In this document: piece after piece, positions 14,441-15,369 of the stretch
How the letters are laid out: every line of letters begins with the position of its first letter
How positions within the stretch are numbered: position 1 is the first letter of the stretch
Origin: Verrucomicrobiota bacterium
GTDB taxonomy: Bacteria > Verrucomicrobiota > Verrucomicrobiia > Opitutales > UBA953
Assembly (NCBI GenBank): GCA_009924535.1
Contig: RFRI01000008.1
Span: forward strand, 1 to 15,369
Direction of reading: 5' to 3'
DNA: 15,369 nt
The notes under the pieces: model-generated
Seen by the model: only the letters and a program-made list of their open reading frames with translations
What the model was told of the DNA's origin: nothing
Database searches by the model: none
Translations under genes and position numbers: made by a program

Positions 14441-14450
14441 GCCTTTGGGC

Positions 14451-14486
14451 TTACCCAGAGACGCTCCGCTTGTAAAGCGTGGGTAA
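14451..14486. promoter_or_regulatory. Nested inverted repeat between panB and the divergent small gene
   Basis: TTACCC (14451-14456) pairs with GGGTAA (14481-14486), and inside it ACGCT (14461-14465) pairs with AGCGT (14476-14480), with an AGAG bulge on the left arm only; CGCTT-GTA-AAGCG (14467-14479) is an alternative inner repeat. It fills most of the 67 bases between the divergent starts at 14440 and 14508, a position typical of an operator serving both genes. On the minus strand it includes TTTACA, a -35-like hexamer 36 bases before the panB GTG. Confidence 0.5.
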
Positions 14487-14497
14487 AGGGTGTATGC

Positions 14498-14502
14498 AGG
14501 AG
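14498..14502 (+). promoter_or_regulatory. Ribosome binding site deciding a TTG start
   Basis: AGGAG at 14498-14502 lies 5 bases before TTG 14508. In-frame GTG 14505 would be only 2 bases away and GTG 14490 is upstream of it, so TTG is the preferred start. It is one of the few clear Shine-Dalgarno sequences in the window. Confidence 0.6.
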
Positions 14503-14507
14503 ATGTG

Positions 14508-14768
14508 TTGAGCCGCATCGCCAAGCTGTTCCGTAAGCCTGATTATCGGGTCAATGCGTATGCGCACCGCGACCTTTCCGGTGAAACCAAGCTGGCCTGG
14601 CATGCGCGACTGAAGCTGCTCCTGAGCGCGCGCCGCGGTTTGGATCATGCGGCGGATACCCCGGGAATCTGGGCTCGTTACCGTAAGTGGATCCTGCTCG
14701 TGCTGGGCTTGGTGGCCGCATGGGTGCTGGCCGAGAGCGCCGTCGCCTGGAATTTCTTCGAAGGCTGA
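14508..14768 (+). CDS. Small single-span membrane protein of unknown function
   Basis: The 86-residue product from TTG 14508 (MSRIAKLFRKPDYRVNAYAHRD...) has a basic, soluble N-terminal part of about 60 residues. One hydrophobic helix follows, WILLVLGLVAAWVLAESAVAW (about 62-82), and a very short tail FFEG. A positively charged RYRK precedes the helix, so the N-terminus is predicted cytoplasmic (positive-inside rule). I do not recognise a family. It is divergent from panB, sharing the inverted-repeat region, and converges on lpxI with 15 bases between stops. The strong AGGAG and clean membrane segment support a real gene. Confidence 0.7.
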   Translation: MSRIAKLFRKPDYRVNAYAHRDLSGETKLAWHARLKLLLSARRGLDHAADTPGIWARYRKWILLVLGLVAAWVLAESAVAWNFFEG

Positions 14769-14787
14769 AACCTTGGGGGTTCTTCAG
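14765..14787. terminator. Hairpin covering both stops of convergent genes
   Basis: CTGAAACC (14765-14772) pairs with GGT (14778-14780) and TTCAG (14783-14787) around a TTGGG loop, with a TC bulge. It spans the stop of the small membrane gene and the stop of lpxI. There is no T-run; a shared 3'-end structure is plausible. Confidence 0.35.
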
Positions 14788-15293
14788 GCGGGGCCGAAGC
14801 CGAAGAGGTCGATACCGAGCTGCTTGGCGCGCGCGATGACCGCTGGTCTGTCGATGAGGATGACTGCGTCGGCCTCGAGCGCGGCTTTCGTGACGCCGCC
14901 CTCGGCCATGCTCTCCAGGGTCTTGATGCCGAAGCAAGGGACGTCGAAGCGCCAGTCTTGGGCGTGCTTCGACGTCTTGGTGAGGAGCATTTCCTTGCCG
15001 CCGGTCTGCGCGCAGCGGCGGAGCATGTTATCGGTGCCTTCAAAGGCTTCGACGGCGATGACGGTGCCCTTGGCCGTGACGACGGACTGGCCGACATCCA
15101 GGCGGGCCATCTCGCGGGCCATGCGCGTGCCGAACGCGAGCTGATCGTCGCCGATGCCGCAGGCCCAGGCCCCGAGTGCCGCGCCGGCACCGACCATATC
15201 GGCCGATCCGGCCGCGCCATCGATTCCGGTGAGCGTGTCGCCTACCGCGTCCGCGATGACCAGAGCGCCCGTTGCGCAGTCCTTCGATACCAA
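14784..15293 (-). CDS. lpxI: LpxI-type UDP-2,3-diacylglucosamine pyrophosphatase, abnormal N-terminus
   Basis: LpxI hydrolyses UDP-2,3-diacylglucosamine to lipid X and UMP in lipid A synthesis. The C-terminal domain is clear: FGTRMAREMARLDVGQSVV (54-72), VIAVEAFEGTDNMLRR (78-93), KTSKHAQDWRFDVPCFG (106-122) and IDLFGFG at the end. The reading frame gives at most 169 residues from a TTG at 15293, and an in-frame TAG lies at 15330-15332. Caulobacter LpxI has about 280 residues, so most of the N-terminal domain is missing. Residues 1-48 (Cys- and Gly-rich, for example KDCATGALVIADAVGD) do not look like LpxI. None of the three minus-strand frames upstream restores it. The true start is uncertain. 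The gene may be truncated, rearranged or affected by a chimeric contig end. Confidence 0.72.
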   Translation of the reverse strand: MVSKDCATGALVIADAVGDTLTGIDGAAGSADMVGAGAALGAWACGIGDDQLAFGTRMAREMARLDVGQSVVTAKGTVIAVEAFEGTDNMLRRCAQTGGKEMLLTKTSKHAQDWRFDVPCFGIKTLESMAEGGVTKAALEADAVILIDRPAVIARAKQLGIDLFGFGPA

Positions 15294-15369
15294 CGCGCCG
15301 ATGTCTTCGCCGGTGTCGAAGCAGCCCGACTATTCGATGCAGGCGCCATCGGCGCAGACCGCGCAAACC

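Noticed and set aside
14524..14524. Upstream ATG start for panB
   Set aside because: It would add 28 unconserved residues, overlap the divergent gene's start and cover the inverted repeat; GTG 14440 fits the E. coli PanB N-terminus.
1..15369. Toxin-antitoxin, CRISPR, phage defence or mobile element
   Set aside because: Both strands were read for short repeats, recombinase, nuclease and small paired genes; none was found.

Overview
The window looks like a piece of a Gram-negative, high-GC, gene-dense bacterial chromosome. The best guess is a member of the Verrucomicrobiota (Opitutae-like). This is an inference from several things together: a GYF_2-domain protein, SGNH/GDSL esterases, an LpxI-type lipid A enzyme, few Shine-Dalgarno sequences, and protein sequences that look distant from proteobacterial versions. 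I could not test it against a database. No tRNA, rRNA, CRISPR array, insertion sequence or phage gene was seen, and no stretch longer than 300 bases lacks a gene.

Layout. 1-856 (-): a membrane-anchored alpha/beta hydrolase running off the left edge. 997-4090 (+): a secreted SGNH-like protein split in two by a frameshift at about 1509, a second secreted SGNH/GDSL hydrolase, and, 4 bases after it, a GYF_2 / helical / PH-like protein. 4094-4642 (-): a PARG/macrodomain protein (TIGR02452 family) lacking the middle of its domain. 4748-5617 (+): a histone-deacetylase-fold amidohydrolase with a strong promoter placed so that its mRNA should be leaderless. 5618-12162 (-), in transcription order: TPR protein, a divergent purA, mgtA, a PTS EIIA (PtsN-like) protein and a small unknown protein; the last three are spaced about 10 bases apart. 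12214-14440 (-): panB, gpsA and a SET-domain protein, joined by two ATGA stop/start overlaps. 14508-14768 (+): a small single-span membrane protein, divergent from panB across a nested inverted repeat. 14784-15293 (-): the C-terminal domain of LpxI with an abnormal N-terminus.

How the genes fit together. Metabolic genes are mixed: pantothenate (panB), glycerol-3-phosphate/phospholipid (gpsA), purine (purA) and lipid A (lpxI). The mgtA-EIIA pair suggests Mg2+ import tied to a PTS-type phospho-signal. A HDAC-fold enzyme, a SET-domain protein and a PARG-like protein lie within about 9 kb, all families linked to protein modification.

The most striking anomaly is four abnormal coding sequences in one window: mgtA lacks about 48 residues of its P-domain including the conserved TPxxK segment; the PARG-like gene lacks the GGG/QEE catalytic segment; the SGNH-like gene is frameshifted; lpxI lacks its N-terminal domain. 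Either this lineage carries unusual variants or decaying genes, or the assembly is imperfect. Mapping reads across the junctions would decide.
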